Shown one piece after another: positions 16,879 through 27,925 of a stretch of 64,000 bases of DNA. The stretch covers positions 1 to 64,000 of the forward strand of contig NZ_JAPMLL010000003.1 in NCBI RefSeq assembly GCF_026410255.1. Direction: 5' to 3'. The translations under genes and the position numbers were made by a program. The stretch comes from Xanthomarina sp. F1114. GTDB lineage: Bacteria > Bacteroidota > Bacteroidia > Flavobacteriales > Flavobacteriaceae. Below the pieces are notes generated by a model. The model was not told the origin of the DNA and ran no database searches. It saw only the letters and a list, made by a program, of their open reading frames with translations. Within the stretch, counting starts at the first letter, position 1; every line of letters begins with the position of its first letter.

Positions 16879-17598
16879 TTATATTTTGGTACACACAACC
16901 TGACTCTCAAACTGTAAATTAACATTTGCATACTTATCAAGTAACTTCTCTTTTAAGGCCTTATTATAAAATGCTTTTAAATTCATTATTTTTTTATCTA
17001 AATTCTTCAAATCTCCAAGCTGTACCGTAAAATGACTTTGTCTTAATTTTAAATTAAAACGGTCTGGATCTATTTGATGAATTTCTATGACATGTTTTTT
17101 TAAAAACTCATCTTCATTCACTTTTTTTGCTATTTTAAAAACACTTGAAAGTTCATTTTTAGCGACTTTTCCGGTTACAAGTGGTACTCGTGCAGAATAA
17201 TTAGATGACAATGGCATGTAACTCCCCTGGTCATCTATGTAATAAGATGCATTTGTACGTACTCTTGCTATAGGTTTTTTTTGCTCAACATCTACTGTAA
17301 GTAATCCATTTACAGACAGATACACTTGAGCCGATTTTATTGTTTGGTTAGAATTTAGGGCAGACTCCAAAACATTCAAATCTAAACTTTCTTTGGCCTT
17401 ATTTTTAATGCCTTCTGTATTTTGTATTAACAATTTACTAACATTCTCGCGCGTTAAGAAAAGGTTGTTATCTCCTTGAAAATTTATAATAGGTTCCGGT
17501 ACTTTTCTAAACTTATTTTTCCCTGAAGAAAAGGCATACAAGAACACTACTAAGCATAGTAGACCAATCATCTTTATGTAATTCCAGTTAATTTGCAA
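16879..17598 (-). CDS. ftsQ: cell division protein FtsQ
   Basis: A 239-residue bitopic protein with one N-terminal membrane segment (about 9-26) and a periplasmic POTRA/FtsQ-like domain. Sequence identity to characterised FtsQ is low, so the name rests on topology, on the pattern of a periplasmic LTRENVSKLL and VEQKKPIARV, and on its place between murC and ftsA. In division it scaffolds the FtsQLB complex in the septal membrane. The start overlaps the end of murC by 11 bases, suggesting translational coupling. Confidence 0.88.
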   Translation of the reverse strand: MQINWNYIKMIGLLCLVVFLYAFSSGKNKFRKVPEPIINFQGDNNLFLTRENVSKLLIQNTEGIKNKAKESLDLNVLESALNSNQTIKSAQVYLSVNGLLTVDVEQKKPIARVRTNASYYIDDQGSYMPLSSNYSARVPLVTGKVAKNELSSVFKIAKKVNEDEFLKKHVIEIHQIDPDRFNLKLRQSHFTVQLGDLKNLDKKIMNLKAFYNKALKEKLLDKYANVNLQFESQVVCTKI

Positions 17599-18943
17599 CC
17601 TCTAAAGCTTTTTTAATATGTTTAACTTCTTCTCCTATATCTCCTGCTCCAAGAGTTAGTACAACCTGAGCCTGACTTTCCTTTATCAAAGCATTTATCT
17701 CGCTTTTCTCTATTAGTTGTTTCTTATTATTTTCTATTTTACTTAATAACCACTCCGAACTAACTCCTTCAATAGGTGTTTCTCTAGCTGGATATATATC
17801 CAACAAAGCGATTTGATCGAACTGAGATAGACTTTTTGAAAAGTCGTCAATAAAATCTCTCGTTCTACTGAATAAGTGCGGCTGAAAAATAACCAGCACC
17901 TTTTTACCAGGATACATTTCGCGAACTGCCTGATATACGGCATTTATTTCTTCTGGATGATGTGCATAGTCGTCTATGTACACAAAATCTTCTCTTTTTA
18001 TATGATATGAAAATCTTCTTTTAACCCCTTTAAAAGATGCTAAAGCTTTGGCGAGCTGCTGGTGAGGGCAACCATACTCTACAGCCATCGCCAAGGCTAT
18101 TAATGCATTCGACAGATTATGTCTACCAGGTAGGTTAAATTGTAAATCTTTAAGTGTTGTTTTTGGTGTTTTTACATCGAAAACATAGGCACCATTTTCT
18201 ATCTTTATATTTTGGATTGAATAATCTGATTGATCTTCAATTCCATAAGTGATTCCAGCAATAGGCAATCCATTTCTAACAAACAAGGTGCCATTTTCTT
18301 TTACTTTTTTAGAGAAATCTCCAAAGGATTTAACTAATTCAGATGCATCCCCATAAATATCCAGATGGTCTGCATCCATAGATGTAATACAAGCTATATC
18401 TGGAGACAGTGTCAAGAAAGACCTATCAAATTCGTCTGCTTCAACTACTGAAACTTCGGTTCCGTTTAGAATTAAATTCGAATTATAATTTTCGCTTATT
18501 CCGCCAAGAAAGGCTGTTACAGGAACCTGGCATTCATTTAACAAATGCCCTAAAATACTAGTAGTGGTTGTTTTTCCATGTGTTCCGGCTACTGCTAAGC
18601 AAAATGTGTTTTCTGTTATTAACCCAAGAATTTCCGAACGTTTTAAAAGTGTATAGCTAGGCTGATTTTTAAAATGAACCAATTCCATATTCGCTTTAGG
18701 AACGGCAGGAGTATACACAATTACTGTTGTATCATAATTTAAATAAGGCTCTGGAATATTAGAAACCGAATCTTCAAAATGAACTTGAATACCTAAAGCC
18801 TCCAAACTATCTGTAATGTCTGTTTTGGTTTTATCGTATCCAGCAACTCGTTTATTTTTGGCATGAAAATATTTGGCCAAAGCACTCATGCCTATACCTC
18901 CAATTCCTATAAAATATACGTTATCTATGTTGTCCAAATTCAT
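17588..18943 (-). CDS. murC: UDP-N-acetylmuramate--L-alanine ligase
   Basis: A 451-residue Mur ligase that adds L-Ala to UDP-MurNAc using ATP. The N-terminal nucleotide-sugar loop GIGGIGMSALA is at about 13-23, the ATP loop GTHGKTTT at 120-127, the metal region VVEADEFDRSF further on and YAHHPEEI in the central domain. Length is standard. It belongs to the peptidoglycan block of the dcw cluster, between murG and ftsQ. Confidence 0.97.
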   Translation of the reverse strand: MNLDNIDNVYFIGIGGIGMSALAKYFHAKNKRVAGYDKTKTDITDSLEALGIQVHFEDSVSNIPEPYLNYDTTVIVYTPAVPKANMELVHFKNQPSYTLLKRSEILGLITENTFCLAVAGTHGKTTTTSILGHLLNECQVPVTAFLGGISENYNSNLILNGTEVSVVEADEFDRSFLTLSPDIACITSMDADHLDIYGDASELVKSFGDFSKKVKENGTLFVRNGLPIAGITYGIEDQSDYSIQNIKIENGAYVFDVKTPKTTLKDLQFNLPGRHNLSNALIALAMAVEYGCPHQQLAKALASFKGVKRRFSYHIKREDFVYIDDYAHHPEEINAVYQAVREMYPGKKVLVIFQPHLFSRTRDFIDDFSKSLSQFDQIALLDIYPARETPIEGVSSEWLLSKIENNKKQLIEKSEINALIKESQAQVVLTLGAGDIGEEVKHIKKALEVAN

Positions 18944-18976
18944 TTTCTTTAAATCTCGATTCTGCTCGATTTATTT

Positions 18977-20083
18977 TTATTTATTCAATAATTTTTCTAC
19001 TTCGTCCACTATATGTTTTGTAGCATCTACTAGAGCTAACTTTTTAATATTCTTGCTTAATAGTTCTTGTTTTTCTGGGGAAGCCATTAATTGCGAAAAT
19101 CCATTTTCAAAATCCACATCTAAATCGGCTTCATTAATTACCATAGCCGCTTTTTCATTTACTAAAGCCATGGCATTTTTTGTTTGATGGTCTTCGGCCA
19201 CATTTGGCGAAGGAATGAATATGACTGGCTTTCCAACAATACATAATTCTGATACTGAACTTGCACCTGCCCGAGACACGATAACATCTGCTGCAGCATA
19301 GACCAAATCCATATTATTTAGAAAGTCATGCACCTGAATATTTCTAGTATTATCGTAAATTTTGTATTGATCGTAATACAACTTTCCACATTGCCAGATA
19401 ATTTGCATATTGTGTATTAGAATAAAATCGAGCTCTTTTTCTATCAGCTCGTTAATACGTCGAGCTCCCAAACTTCCTCCTAAAACAACGAGTGTTTTTT
19501 TCTCTTTACTCAACTCAAAATATTCTAAAGCTTTTTCTCTTTTAGAATCAATATTTAACAAGTCTTGTCTCACTGGGTTTCCAGTTTTAATTATTTTACT
19601 TTCAGGAAAAAATCGTTCCAAACCATCGTAAGCCACACAAATTTTATCAGCATTTTTAGACAGTAACTTATTGGTTATTCCTGGAAAGGAATTTTGTTCC
19701 TGAATTAAACTAGGAATCCCTTTTGAGTTTGCCACCTGCAACAATGGTCCACTAGCAAAGCCTCCTGTTCCAATAACAACATTTGGCTTAAACCTGTTTA
19801 TTATTTTCCTGGCTTTAAACAAACTGCTAATTAACTTAAACGGAAAGCTTAAATTTTTTAAAGTGAGTTCACGTTGAATTCCCGAAATCCAAAGTCCTTC
19901 AATTTTATAACCAGCTTGAGGCACTTTATCCATTTCCATTCTATCTTTTGCTCCAACAAATAAAAACTCAGCATCAGGAAAACGCTGTTTTAGTTCGTTT
20001 GCAATCGCAATAGCAGGATAGATGTGACCACCTGTTCCTCCACCAGATAAAATAATCTTATATGTCTTATTATTTTGCCCCAC
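18977..20083 (-). CDS. murG: UDP-GlcNAc:undecaprenyl-PP-MurNAc-pentapeptide GlcNAc transferase
   Basis: A 368-residue GT28 glycosyltransferase that converts lipid I to lipid II at the cytoplasmic face of the inner membrane. The glycine-rich acceptor loop [15 protein letters not shown] is at 14-28, [11 protein letters not shown] follows, and the donor-binding LGGSLGA and [11 protein letters not shown] segments lie in the second Rossmann domain. It sits between ftsW and murC, as in most Bacteroidota dcw clusters. Confidence 0.97.
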   Translation of the reverse strand: MGQNNKTYKIILSGGGTGGHIYPAIAIANELKQRFPDAEFLFVGAKDRMEMDKVPQAGYKIEGLWISGIQRELTLKNLSFPFKLISSLFKARKIINRFKPNVVIGTGGFASGPLLQVANSKGIPSLIQEQNSFPGITNKLLSKNADKICVAYDGLERFFPESKIIKTGNPVRQDLLNIDSKREKALEYFELSKEKKTLVVLGGSLGARRINELIEKELDFILIHNMQIIWQCGKLYYDQYKIYDNTRNIQVHDFLNNMDLVYAAADVIVSRAGASSVSELCIVGKPVIFIPSPNVAEDHQTKNAMALVNEKAAMVINEADLDVDFENGFSQLMASPEKQELLSKNIKKLALVDATKHIVDEVEKLLNK

Positions 20084-20160
20084 TTCTTTTTTCTATATTC
20101 TATTTTTAAACTTTTCTTTTTTTTACAATTTTACTCGTCCAAGATTGTAATTCTTTAATT

Positions 20161-21354
20161 TTATATGGCTTCCGACAGGATTGATAATGGATTATCCTCC
20201 TTATCTTCCTTCTCTTTTATTTCTTCTCTTTTTGCACTAACACTCAAAATAATTCCAAGTGCCATACAGGTCATCCAAATTGAGGTACCACCACTACTAA
20301 TTAATGGCAAGGTCTGACCTGTTACTGGGAATAACTCAACAGCAACTGCCATATTTATTAAAGCTTGAAATACAATGGGCAACCCAACCCCAAGCACTAA
20401 GAGTTTCCCAAATATGGTATCTGCTTTTTGCGAAACAATAACAATTCGAAACAATAGCCACAGATAAAATATCATTAATATAAAACCTCCTATCAAACCA
20501 TATTCTTCAACAATAATGGCATAAATAAAATCTGATGAAGATTGTGGGAGAAAATTTTTCTGAACACTTTTCCCTGGACCAACACCCTGAATTCCTCCGG
20601 TAGCAATAGCTATTTTAGCTTTTTCGATTTGATAATCTGCTTCTGTATCCCCTTCATCTGAAAAACTTTCAATCCTACTCATCCATGTATCCACCCTATT
20701 TGGCATAGCATCTGGAAAGGCTTTCGCTATTAAAATAAATAAAGTAAGTGCTAAGATTCCAGTTCCTATAATAACAGCTAAATACCTAATAGGATAGCCT
20801 CCTAAAAACACCAGCATTAAAACCATAACAAACATTATGGCTGCTGTTGAAAAGTTAGCAGGTAAAATAAGAACTAACACTAAAAACACCGGAACCCATA
20901 ATGGCAAAATAGTCTCTTTAAAAGAAACTTCTTTATCCTTAATTTTAGACATGTAGCGAGCTACAAAAACCATTAAAACAACAAAGGCAAACGTGGACGT
21001 TTGAAAAGACATATTAACCAATGGAATTTTTATCCATCTACTTGCATATGCGCCTTCTATAGTTGTTCCTTGTAAAATGGTAATTATTAATAACACAATA
21101 ACAATTGGAATGAGGATAATAGATAAGCCTCTGAAATAACGATATGGAACTTTATGAACCCCATACATAATTATAAAACCTAAAAACAAATGAAATAAGT
21201 GTTTTAAAAAATCTGAAAAGGTGCTCCCTCCATCTCCTCCGTAAGCTAAATTACTAGCTGCACTGTAAACAGGTAAGAAAGAGAAAATTGCCAGCAACGC
21301 TGCAATTGCCCAGATTAATCGATCTCCTTTTATGTTCTTAACTATATTTTTCAT
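20161..21354 (-). CDS. ftsW: septal peptidoglycan glycosyltransferase FtsW (SEDS family)
   Basis: A 397-residue polytopic SEDS protein with about ten membrane segments. It polymerises lipid II at the septum together with FtsI. Conserved SEDS segments seen are VARYMSKIKDKEV, the loop SDFIYAIIVEEYGLIGG and the C-terminal PVTGQTLPLISSGGTS. A charged Lys/Glu-rich cytoplasmic tail follows. It lies between murD and murG; both gaps are short, consistent with one transcript. Confidence 0.95.
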   Translation of the reverse strand: MKNIVKNIKGDRLIWAIAALLAIFSFLPVYSAASNLAYGGDGGSTFSDFLKHLFHLFLGFIIMYGVHKVPYRYFRGLSIILIPIVIVLLIITILQGTTIEGAYASRWIKIPLVNMSFQTSTFAFVVLMVFVARYMSKIKDKEVSFKETILPLWVPVFLVLVLILPANFSTAAIMFVMVLMLVFLGGYPIRYLAVIIGTGILALTLFILIAKAFPDAMPNRVDTWMSRIESFSDEGDTEADYQIEKAKIAIATGGIQGVGPGKSVQKNFLPQSSSDFIYAIIVEEYGLIGGFILMIFYLWLLFRIVIVSQKADTIFGKLLVLGVGLPIVFQALINMAVAVELFPVTGQTLPLISSGGTSIWMTCMALGIILSVSAKREEIKEKEDKEDNPLSILSEAI

Positions 21355-21410
21355 CCTTTTAGGACACTAATTTTATATGATTCTTTTTTTTATAAAACTT
21401 CCAAATAGAT

Positions 21411-22793
21411 TTATAGATTTCTTACTGCATTTTTAAATTGTCTGCCTCTATCCTCATAATTTTCGAATAAATCGAAACTTGCACATGCTGGCGACAACAA
21501 CACATTATCTCCTGCTTCAGCTAATTTGTATGCTATTTTTACTGCTTCTTCCATATATTGAGTTTCAATAATAACATCTACCATAGAGCCAAAGTTCTCC
21601 AATAACTTTTCGTTATTTACTCCTAAACAGATAATAGCTTTTACTTTTTCATTTATAAATGGAAATAATTCTTGATAATTATTCCCCTTATCTTCACCTC
21701 CAACAATCCAAACGGTTGGTGCTTCCATACTTTCTAAGGCATAATAGGTCGCGTTAACATTGGTTGCTTTAGAGTCGTTTATATACTGTACTTTATTTAT
21801 TTTTAAAACATGCTCCAACCTATGTTCAACACCATGAAAATTCTCCAAACTTTCTCTAATTGTTTGTTTTCTAATACGCAATAATTGAGCTACTGTAGAT
21901 GCAGCCATGGCATTTTTAATATTGTGTTTACCTTCTAAGGTTAGGTCTCTTGTTGACATATCTATCTGGTTATTATCTATTGTTATTGTTATTTTATTGT
22001 TGTTATAATACGCACCGTTTTCTATTTTTTTTACTAATGAAAAAGGCAATAATTTTGATTGAACTGGATGATTTTTTAGCCAATCCAAAATCACTGGATC
22101 GTCTGCATCGTAAATCAGATAATCCTCTTTAGTTTGGTTTAAAGCAATTCTAAATTTAGAAGCGATATAATTCTCAAACTGATAATTATACCTGTCCAAA
22201 TGGTCTGGAGTAATATTTGTAATTACAGCGATATGAGGTTTAAACTCTTTAATATCGTCCAATTGAAAACTACTAATCTCCAGCACATAATTTGGAAAGT
22301 CTTTTTCTACAACCTGTTTTGCAAAACTATCTCCAATATTTCCTGCCAAACCAACCTCTAATTTTTGTTTTAGAATATGATGTGTTAGGCAAGCTGTTGT
22401 TGTCTTTCCATTACTTCCAGTAATTCCAACAATTGTAGCTTTGGTATATCTAGAAGCAAATTCAATTTCTGAAACTACTTCAATTCCTTTTTCACGAATT
22501 TGTTTTACCAAAGGCACTTTCTCTGGAATTCCCGGGCTTTTCATGACGATATGGGCGCTTAAAACCAAGTCTTCCGAATGACCTCCTTCTTCCCATTCAA
22601 TCTCATTATGTATAAGAACTTCTTTATATTTTTCTTTAATTTTTTGCTTGTCCGAAACAAACACATCAAAGCCTTCTGCTTTTCCTAAAAGCGCTGTTCC
22701 AACACCACTTTCTCCTCCTCCTAAAACAACAAGTCTTTTATCTCCTTCATAGGCGAGCTTCACATCCTGACTTATCTGATTTTTTATTGACAC
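21411..22793 (-). CDS. murD: UDP-N-acetylmuramoyl-L-alanine--D-glutamate ligase
   Basis: A 460-residue Mur ligase adding D-Glu to UDP-MurNAc-L-Ala. The N-terminal loop VVLGGGESGVGTA is preceded by about 22 residues; GITGSNGKTTT is the ATP loop and the ENFHGVEHRLEHV region is in the C-terminal half. The start is GTG with no good ribosome site; a second GTG at 22763, ten residues further in, gives an N-terminus closer to the usual MurD length and may be the true start. It lies between mraY and ftsW. Confidence 0.95.
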   Translation of the reverse strand: MSIKNQISQDVKLAYEGDKRLVVLGGGESGVGTALLGKAEGFDVFVSDKQKIKEKYKEVLIHNEIEWEEGGHSEDLVLSAHIVMKSPGIPEKVPLVKQIREKGIEVVSEIEFASRYTKATIVGITGSNGKTTTACLTHHILKQKLEVGLAGNIGDSFAKQVVEKDFPNYVLEISSFQLDDIKEFKPHIAVITNITPDHLDRYNYQFENYIASKFRIALNQTKEDYLIYDADDPVILDWLKNHPVQSKLLPFSLVKKIENGAYYNNNKITITIDNNQIDMSTRDLTLEGKHNIKNAMAASTVAQLLRIRKQTIRESLENFHGVEHRLEHVLKINKVQYINDSKATNVNATYYALESMEAPTVWIVGGEDKGNNYQELFPFINEKVKAIICLGVNNEKLLENFGSMVDVIIETQYMEEAVKIAYKLAEAGDNVLLSPACASFDLFENYEDRGRQFKNAVRNL

Positions 22794-22888
22794 AAACTAA
22801 ATACTGTTTTATATATTTTCTTTATTCTATCTTTTCTATCTTCTCTTTTCAATTTTCTATTGATGAGACTCCTGCTTTCGCCGGAATT

Positions 22889-24130
22889 TTATCTAATTTT
22901 TAAGGTGACGATTGAAATAATGGCTAGTAAAATTCCAATAATCCAAAATCTAGTAACTATCTTACTTTCGTGATGACCACATTTCTGATAATGATGATGT
23001 AAAGGCGACATCTTAAAAATACGCCTTCCTTCTCCATACTTCTTTTTGGTGTACTTAAACCAACCTACCTGCATAACCACCGATAAGTTTTCGGCTAAGA
23101 AAATTCCACACAAAACAGGAATAAGCCATTCTTTTCTTACTGCAATTGCTATAACAGCAATAATTCCTCCTATGGTTAAGCTACCTGTATCTCCCATAAA
23201 CACTTGAGCTGGATAAGCGTTGTACCATAAAAACCCTATTAGGGCTCCAACAAATGCTGCTATGTAAATGGTGATTTCTTCGACTCGCGGGATATACATA
23301 ATATTCAGGTAATCTGAGAAAATAATATTACCAGAAACCCACGCAAAAATCCCTAGTGTGAGTACAATAATAGCCGAGGTTCCTGCTGCTAAGCCATCGA
23401 TTCCATCAGTTAAATTAGCACCGTTTGACACAGCAGTAATTATGAAAATAACTATGGGTATAAAAATAATCCAAGCATACTTTGCCCAATCTGGATTTAC
23501 CCAAGCAATTATTTCAGCATAGTCGAATTCATTAGATTTTACGAATGGAATGGTTGTTTTAGTAGAGCGTTCTTCGTCTTTAAAAAGCTTAGACGATTCT
23601 ACTTTTGGATTGGCAGCCAATATTTCCTGTTGTTGCTCTATAGGCAGTTTCTCTTTTAAAGTAACATCTGGATTAAAGTACAAAGTTGCGCCAACAATAA
23701 TTCCAAGACCGACTTGACCAAGCACTTTAAATTTTCCTTTTAGCCCTTCTTTGTTTTTTCTGAATTTCTTAATATAATCATCTATAAACCCAATAGCTCC
23801 CATCCATAGGGTTGTAACTATTAGCAAAATAATGTACACATTATCAAGCCTCGCTAACAATAATACTGGTATTAGTGTTGCTAGAATAATGATAATTCCA
23901 CCCATGGTTGGAGTACCTGCTTTTTCTACTTGTCCTTCTAAACCAAGATCTCTAATGGTTTCTCCAACTTGTTGTTTTTGTAAATACCTTATGATACGCT
24001 TTCCGTAAATAGTAGATATTAAAAGCGATAAAATAATAGCCACAGCAGCCCTAAAGGTTATATAACCAAAAAGTCTTGCTCCAGGAATCTGGAAATGCGT
24101 GTCTAAATAATCAAAGAGGTAGTACAGCAT
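22889..24130 (-). CDS. mraY: phospho-N-acetylmuramoyl-pentapeptide transferase
   Basis: A 413-residue polytopic membrane enzyme that transfers phospho-MurNAc-pentapeptide to undecaprenyl phosphate, giving lipid I. It has the aspartate-rich motif FIDDYIKK, the [14 protein letters not shown] loop and the [11 protein letters not shown] region, all hallmarks of MraY. It is longer than the roughly 360-residue E. coli protein because of an extramembrane insertion at about 160-215, common in Bacteroidota. Its start is one base from the murE stop. Confidence 0.97.
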   Translation of the reverse strand: MLYYLFDYLDTHFQIPGARLFGYITFRAAVAIILSLLISTIYGKRIIRYLQKQQVGETIRDLGLEGQVEKAGTPTMGGIIIILATLIPVLLLARLDNVYIILLIVTTLWMGAIGFIDDYIKKFRKNKEGLKGKFKVLGQVGLGIIVGATLYFNPDVTLKEKLPIEQQQEILAANPKVESSKLFKDEERSTKTTIPFVKSNEFDYAEIIAWVNPDWAKYAWIIFIPIVIFIITAVSNGANLTDGIDGLAAGTSAIIVLTLGIFAWVSGNIIFSDYLNIMYIPRVEEITIYIAAFVGALIGFLWYNAYPAQVFMGDTGSLTIGGIIAVIAIAVRKEWLIPVLCGIFLAENLSVVMQVGWFKYTKKKYGEGRRIFKMSPLHHHYQKCGHHESKIVTRFWIIGILLAIISIVTLKIR

Positions 24131-24131
24131 A

Positions 24132-25595
24132 TTATTTTTCTAATTGTTTTAAAAATTCTTGAACTATTTTAAAATCATCAAAATCAGATCTTTCACCTCG
24201 AACCTCCTGATAAGTCTCATGTCCTTTTCCTGCTATTAAAATAATATCGTTTGGATTTGCTAACTGACAAGCAGCTTTAATTGCCTGCTTTCTATCGGTT
24301 ATAGTTACTATTTTTTTAAAATTTTGAGGCTCTATGCCTTTTTCTATATCTTCAATAATTGTTTCCGGATCTTCATTTCTAGGGTTATCACTTGTAACAA
24401 TAACCTTAGTACTCAATGCAGAAGCAATATGTCCCATTTTAGGACGTTTTGTTTTATCTCTATTTCCGCCACAACCAAAAACTGTGATTAACTCTTCGTT
24501 TTTAGTTCGAATACTATTAATGGTTTCTAAAACATTTTTTAAGGCATCTGGAGTATGCGCATAATCTACAATAGCGGTTATTTTATTCTCTGAAATTAGA
24601 TATTGAAACCTTCCAGCTACACTTTCTAACTCGCTAATAATTCTTAAAGTTTCCACTTTTTCCAAGCCTAACAAATCGGCCGTTCCATATATAGCTAACA
24701 CGTTATACGCATTAAAGCTTCCAATTAACTTGGTCCAAACTTCACTTTCATCTACTTTAAGCAAGAGTCCGTTTAGTTGGTTTTCTAAAATCTGTGCGCG
24801 ATAATCTGCATAACCTTTTAAAGCATAAGTTTTCTTTTTTGCTTTGGTATTTTGTAACATTATCAGACCATTTTTATCATCCACATTAACAAGAGCAAAT
24901 GCTGAAGCAGGCAATTTGTCGAAAAACGACTTCTTAACATCTCTATATTCGGAAAACGAATTGTGATAATCTAAATGATCGTGAGATAAGTTGGTAAAAA
25001 TACCACCTTCAAAATGCAAACCTTCAGTCCTATTTTGATGTATTCCATGAGAACTCACTTCCATAAAACAGTAAGCCACTCCCTCGTCGTTCATTTCCTT
25101 TAAATACTTATTAATAGTCAAAGAGTCTGGAGTGGTATGACTAGTTTTATATTCTTTATTATCTACCATAATTTTAACGGTTGATAACAATCCGACTTTA
25201 AATCCCGCCTTTTTAAACAATTGATACAATAAGGAAGCAATGGTAGTTTTACCATTGGTACCAGTTACACCCACTAGTTTTAGATTCTCTGAAGGATTCT
25301 GATAAAAATTGGACGCCATTATAGCTAAAGCTCGTGACGTACTTTCTACTTGTACATATGTAATTCCTTCAACAATATCTTCAGGAATTTCTTCGCAAAC
25401 AATAGCACTAGCACCTAGTTCAATAGCTTTATTTATATAATCGTGACCATTAGAAATTGAGCCTACAATAGCAACAAAAACATCGTTTTTAGAGATATTT
25501 CTAGAATCGAAATCTATATTTTTAATAGACACACTCGTGCTACCTACAACAGCATGAAGGGTTACTTTATATAATATGTCTTTTAAAAGCATCAT
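24132..25595 (-). CDS. murE: UDP-MurNAc-L-Ala-D-Glu--meso-diaminopimelate ligase
   Basis: A 487-residue Mur ligase. The ATP loop TGTNGKTT is at 111-118. DNPR at 403-406 is the meso-diaminopimelate specificity motif (lysine-adding enzymes differ here), so the peptidoglycan is predicted to be of the DAP type, as usual in Gram-negatives. Its ATG overlaps the ftsI stop by 4 bases, indicating translational coupling. mraY follows immediately. Confidence 0.97.
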   Translation of the reverse strand: MMLLKDILYKVTLHAVVGSTSVSIKNIDFDSRNISKNDVFVAIVGSISNGHDYINKAIELGASAIVCEEIPEDIVEGITYVQVESTSRALAIMASNFYQNPSENLKLVGVTGTNGKTTIASLLYQLFKKAGFKVGLLSTVKIMVDNKEYKTSHTTPDSLTINKYLKEMNDEGVAYCFMEVSSHGIHQNRTEGLHFEGGIFTNLSHDHLDYHNSFSEYRDVKKSFFDKLPASAFALVNVDDKNGLIMLQNTKAKKKTYALKGYADYRAQILENQLNGLLLKVDESEVWTKLIGSFNAYNVLAIYGTADLLGLEKVETLRIISELESVAGRFQYLISENKITAIVDYAHTPDALKNVLETINSIRTKNEELITVFGCGGNRDKTKRPKMGHIASALSTKVIVTSDNPRNEDPETIIEDIEKGIEPQNFKKIVTITDRKQAIKAACQLANPNDIILIAGKGHETYQEVRGERSDFDDFKIVQEFLKQLEK

Positions 25596-27601
25596 GAGGC
25601 CTCGATAGTTATTTTTTGATTCTTTCTAATTTTTTCGCCTTTTGTTAACGATTGCGCTTTAACAACACCCATACCGAGGGTTTCTACTTGCAAGCCCATA
25701 TTTTCCAAGAGAGCTATAGCATCCATTAATGGCAAACCAACAACACTTGGCATAATAGTTTTATATGTTTGAGCCGTTTTATAATAAGTTTCAAACTCCT
25801 TTTCCACAGAAGGATCGTTAACTTTCAAGCTAGCTATCTCATCTACTATTGGAGTATCTGTAAAAACTTTTTGAGCAATACGTTTAAATACAGGTCCCGA
25901 CACATCTGCACCATAATAACCTTTTTTTATACTTGGCTTATGGATAATTACAATACATGAATACTTTGGATTTTCTGCAGGAAAATAGCCAGCAAAAGTG
26001 GACACATACCTAGGGTTTTTCTCCCAATCGTCCATCCAATATTCTGTTTTTGCCGTTCCTGTTTTTCCCGCCATTGAGAAATAAGGTGAATACAAAGATC
26101 TTCCCGTACCACGAACTACCACGTTTTTAAGTATTTCTTGTACTTCATTAATTGTTTTATCTGAACAAATTTTATTGTTAATTATAGTTTTATCTATTGT
26201 TTCTATAGACTTATTTAATTGGCGAACTTCTTTTACAAAGGTTGGTTTTACCATTACCCCATTATTAGCTACTGCATTATAAAAGGTTAAGGTTTGCAAT
26301 GGAGTTAACCTCAAATTATAACCATAAGCCATTGAAGGCAAGGCATTTCTACTCCAAAGCTCATGGCCTGGACCAGGAATAACTGGTTGTCCTTCGCCTA
26401 AGATTGAAACTCCTAAAGGCTTATCTAAAGACCAGCTTTTCAATCGGTTTACAAATTTTTCTGGTTTAGCAGAATAGTTGTCGTCTATAATGCTTGCAAA
26501 CGCAATATTGGATGACACTTCCATAGCTCTGGCTACAGAAATCTTACCATAACCTCCATGCTTGGAGTCGTTAATTGCACGTCCGTAAAACATTTTTCGT
26601 CCATGCTTTGTATCTATAACTGTAGATGTATCTACCACCTTATCTTCTAGAGCCGCCATTAATGCCATAAGCTTAAAAGTAGACCCAGGTTCATGAGACT
26701 CGCCAACAGCATAATTTAATTTTTCGTAATAAGAACCGCTTTTGGTTCTACCCAGATTAGAAATAGCTCTAATCTCTCCTGTTTCCACCTCCATAACCAC
26801 CACGCAACCGTGTTCAGCTTGGTAAGTTTCCAATTGCTGCAATAAAGCATGATGTGCTATATCTTGAATATTAACACTAATGGTTGTATACAAATCGTAC
26901 CCATCTCGTGGTTCAACCTGATTATAATCTGCTATAGGTTTCCACTGGCCTTTTCCTATTTTTTGTTTAAGCCTTAATCCATTGGTTCCGCGTAAGTATT
27001 TAATTCCAAAAGCTCCATCTATTCCAGGTCTTGTTACATTTCCATCTTCATCAAAACGCTCATACCCAATAGTTCTTTCGGCAACACCACCCATTGGATG
27101 CTCTCTTTTAGTGGTTTGTTCAACAATAAGCCCACCTTTAAAAGCTCCTAACTTCAATAAAGGAAAACTTCTAATCCTTAAGTAGTCTGAATACCCAATA
27201 TCTCTAGCCAACAAATAGTATCTATTTTTATTAGCTCTAGCTTTTCTAATTTCATTTTGATAATATGAAGAAGATCTTTTTCCTGAGAACTTTGCTAAAG
27301 AATCTGCTAAACCTTTTAGTTCCTTTTCAAACACTTTAGTCTTTGATGTAACTGCATCTATTCTTATATCGTATTTAGGCACAGAAGTTGCTAGCAAGTT
27401 GCCGTTTACCGAATAGACATTCCCTCTATTAGCTGGAATAACCACATTTTTAATGGTTCGTTCTTCTGCTAAGTCTCTGTATTTATCACCTTGTACAAAC
27501 TGTATAGTTAAAAGTTTAAACACAACAGCCAGAGCGAAGATGAACATACATCCTGCTATGAAATACAATCTGTTTAATATGTTCTTCTCTTTTACTGCCA
27601 A
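25592..27601 (-). CDS. ftsI: septal transpeptidase FtsI (PBP3-like) with C-terminal PASTA domain
   Basis: A 669-residue class B penicillin-binding protein that cross-links septal peptidoglycan. One N-terminal membrane segment (about 12-33) is followed by a dimerisation domain and the transpeptidase domain with the catalytic STFK at 307-310, SSN at 363-365 and KTGT at 513-516. A single PASTA domain occupies about the last 65 residues (starting near MPSVVGLPLMDAI). Its start is 6 bases after ftsL and its end overlaps murE by 4 bases. Confidence 0.96.
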   Translation of the reverse strand: MAVKEKNILNRLYFIAGCMFIFALAVVFKLLTIQFVQGDKYRDLAEERTIKNVVIPANRGNVYSVNGNLLATSVPKYDIRIDAVTSKTKVFEKELKGLADSLAKFSGKRSSSYYQNEIRKARANKNRYYLLARDIGYSDYLRIRSFPLLKLGAFKGGLIVEQTTKREHPMGGVAERTIGYERFDEDGNVTRPGIDGAFGIKYLRGTNGLRLKQKIGKGQWKPIADYNQVEPRDGYDLYTTISVNIQDIAHHALLQQLETYQAEHGCVVVMEVETGEIRAISNLGRTKSGSYYEKLNYAVGESHEPGSTFKLMALMAALEDKVVDTSTVIDTKHGRKMFYGRAINDSKHGGYGKISVARAMEVSSNIAFASIIDDNYSAKPEKFVNRLKSWSLDKPLGVSILGEGQPVIPGPGHELWSRNALPSMAYGYNLRLTPLQTLTFYNAVANNGVMVKPTFVKEVRQLNKSIETIDKTIINNKICSDKTINEVQEILKNVVVRGTGRSLYSPYFSMAGKTGTAKTEYWMDDWEKNPRYVSTFAGYFPAENPKYSCIVIIHKPSIKKGYYGADVSGPVFKRIAQKVFTDTPIVDEIASLKVNDPSVEKEFETYYKTAQTYKTIMPSVVGLPLMDAIALLENMGLQVETLGMGVVKAQSLTKGEKIRKNQKITIEAS

Positions 27602-27607
27602 GTTGAA

Positions 27608-27925
27608 CTATTTTTGAGTTTTAACTTTTATTTTTGTTGGTGGAATCTCTGAAATTGCCAATCCTTTTTTTTTCATCTTCAATTCTACCACCGATTCTTT
27701 CTTGAGTTCCATTAATTTTTTTCTTCCGTCTACAAATGCCGACCTCAATTCTTTTGCTTCATTATTTAATCTAGCTATTTGATGCACTTTATTATCAGCA
27801 CTATGCGAACTTGCTATCATAACAAAAGCCAAGAAAGACACAAACAAAATCATTCTCCAGTTTTTAAATGCATCGTCATTAACTAGAAAGGTTCCTTTTA
27901 ATATGTTTGACAAACTTTTTCTCAT
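27608..27925 (-). CDS. ftsL: FtsL-like cell division protein
   Basis: A 105-residue bitopic protein: short cytoplasmic N-terminus, membrane segment at about 23-40, then a charged coiled coil (about 45-80, VHQIARLNNEAKELRSAF) and a short tail. Sequence is poorly conserved across bacteria; the call rests on size, topology and position between rsmH and ftsI, the usual ftsL place. It would form part of the FtsQLB complex that activates FtsWI. Its start codon shares one base with the rsmH stop. Confidence 0.85.
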   Translation of the reverse strand: MRKSLSNILKGTFLVNDDAFKNWRMILFVSFLAFVMIASSHSADNKVHQIARLNNEAKELRSAFVDGRKKLMELKKESVVELKMKKKGLAISEIPPTKIKVKTQK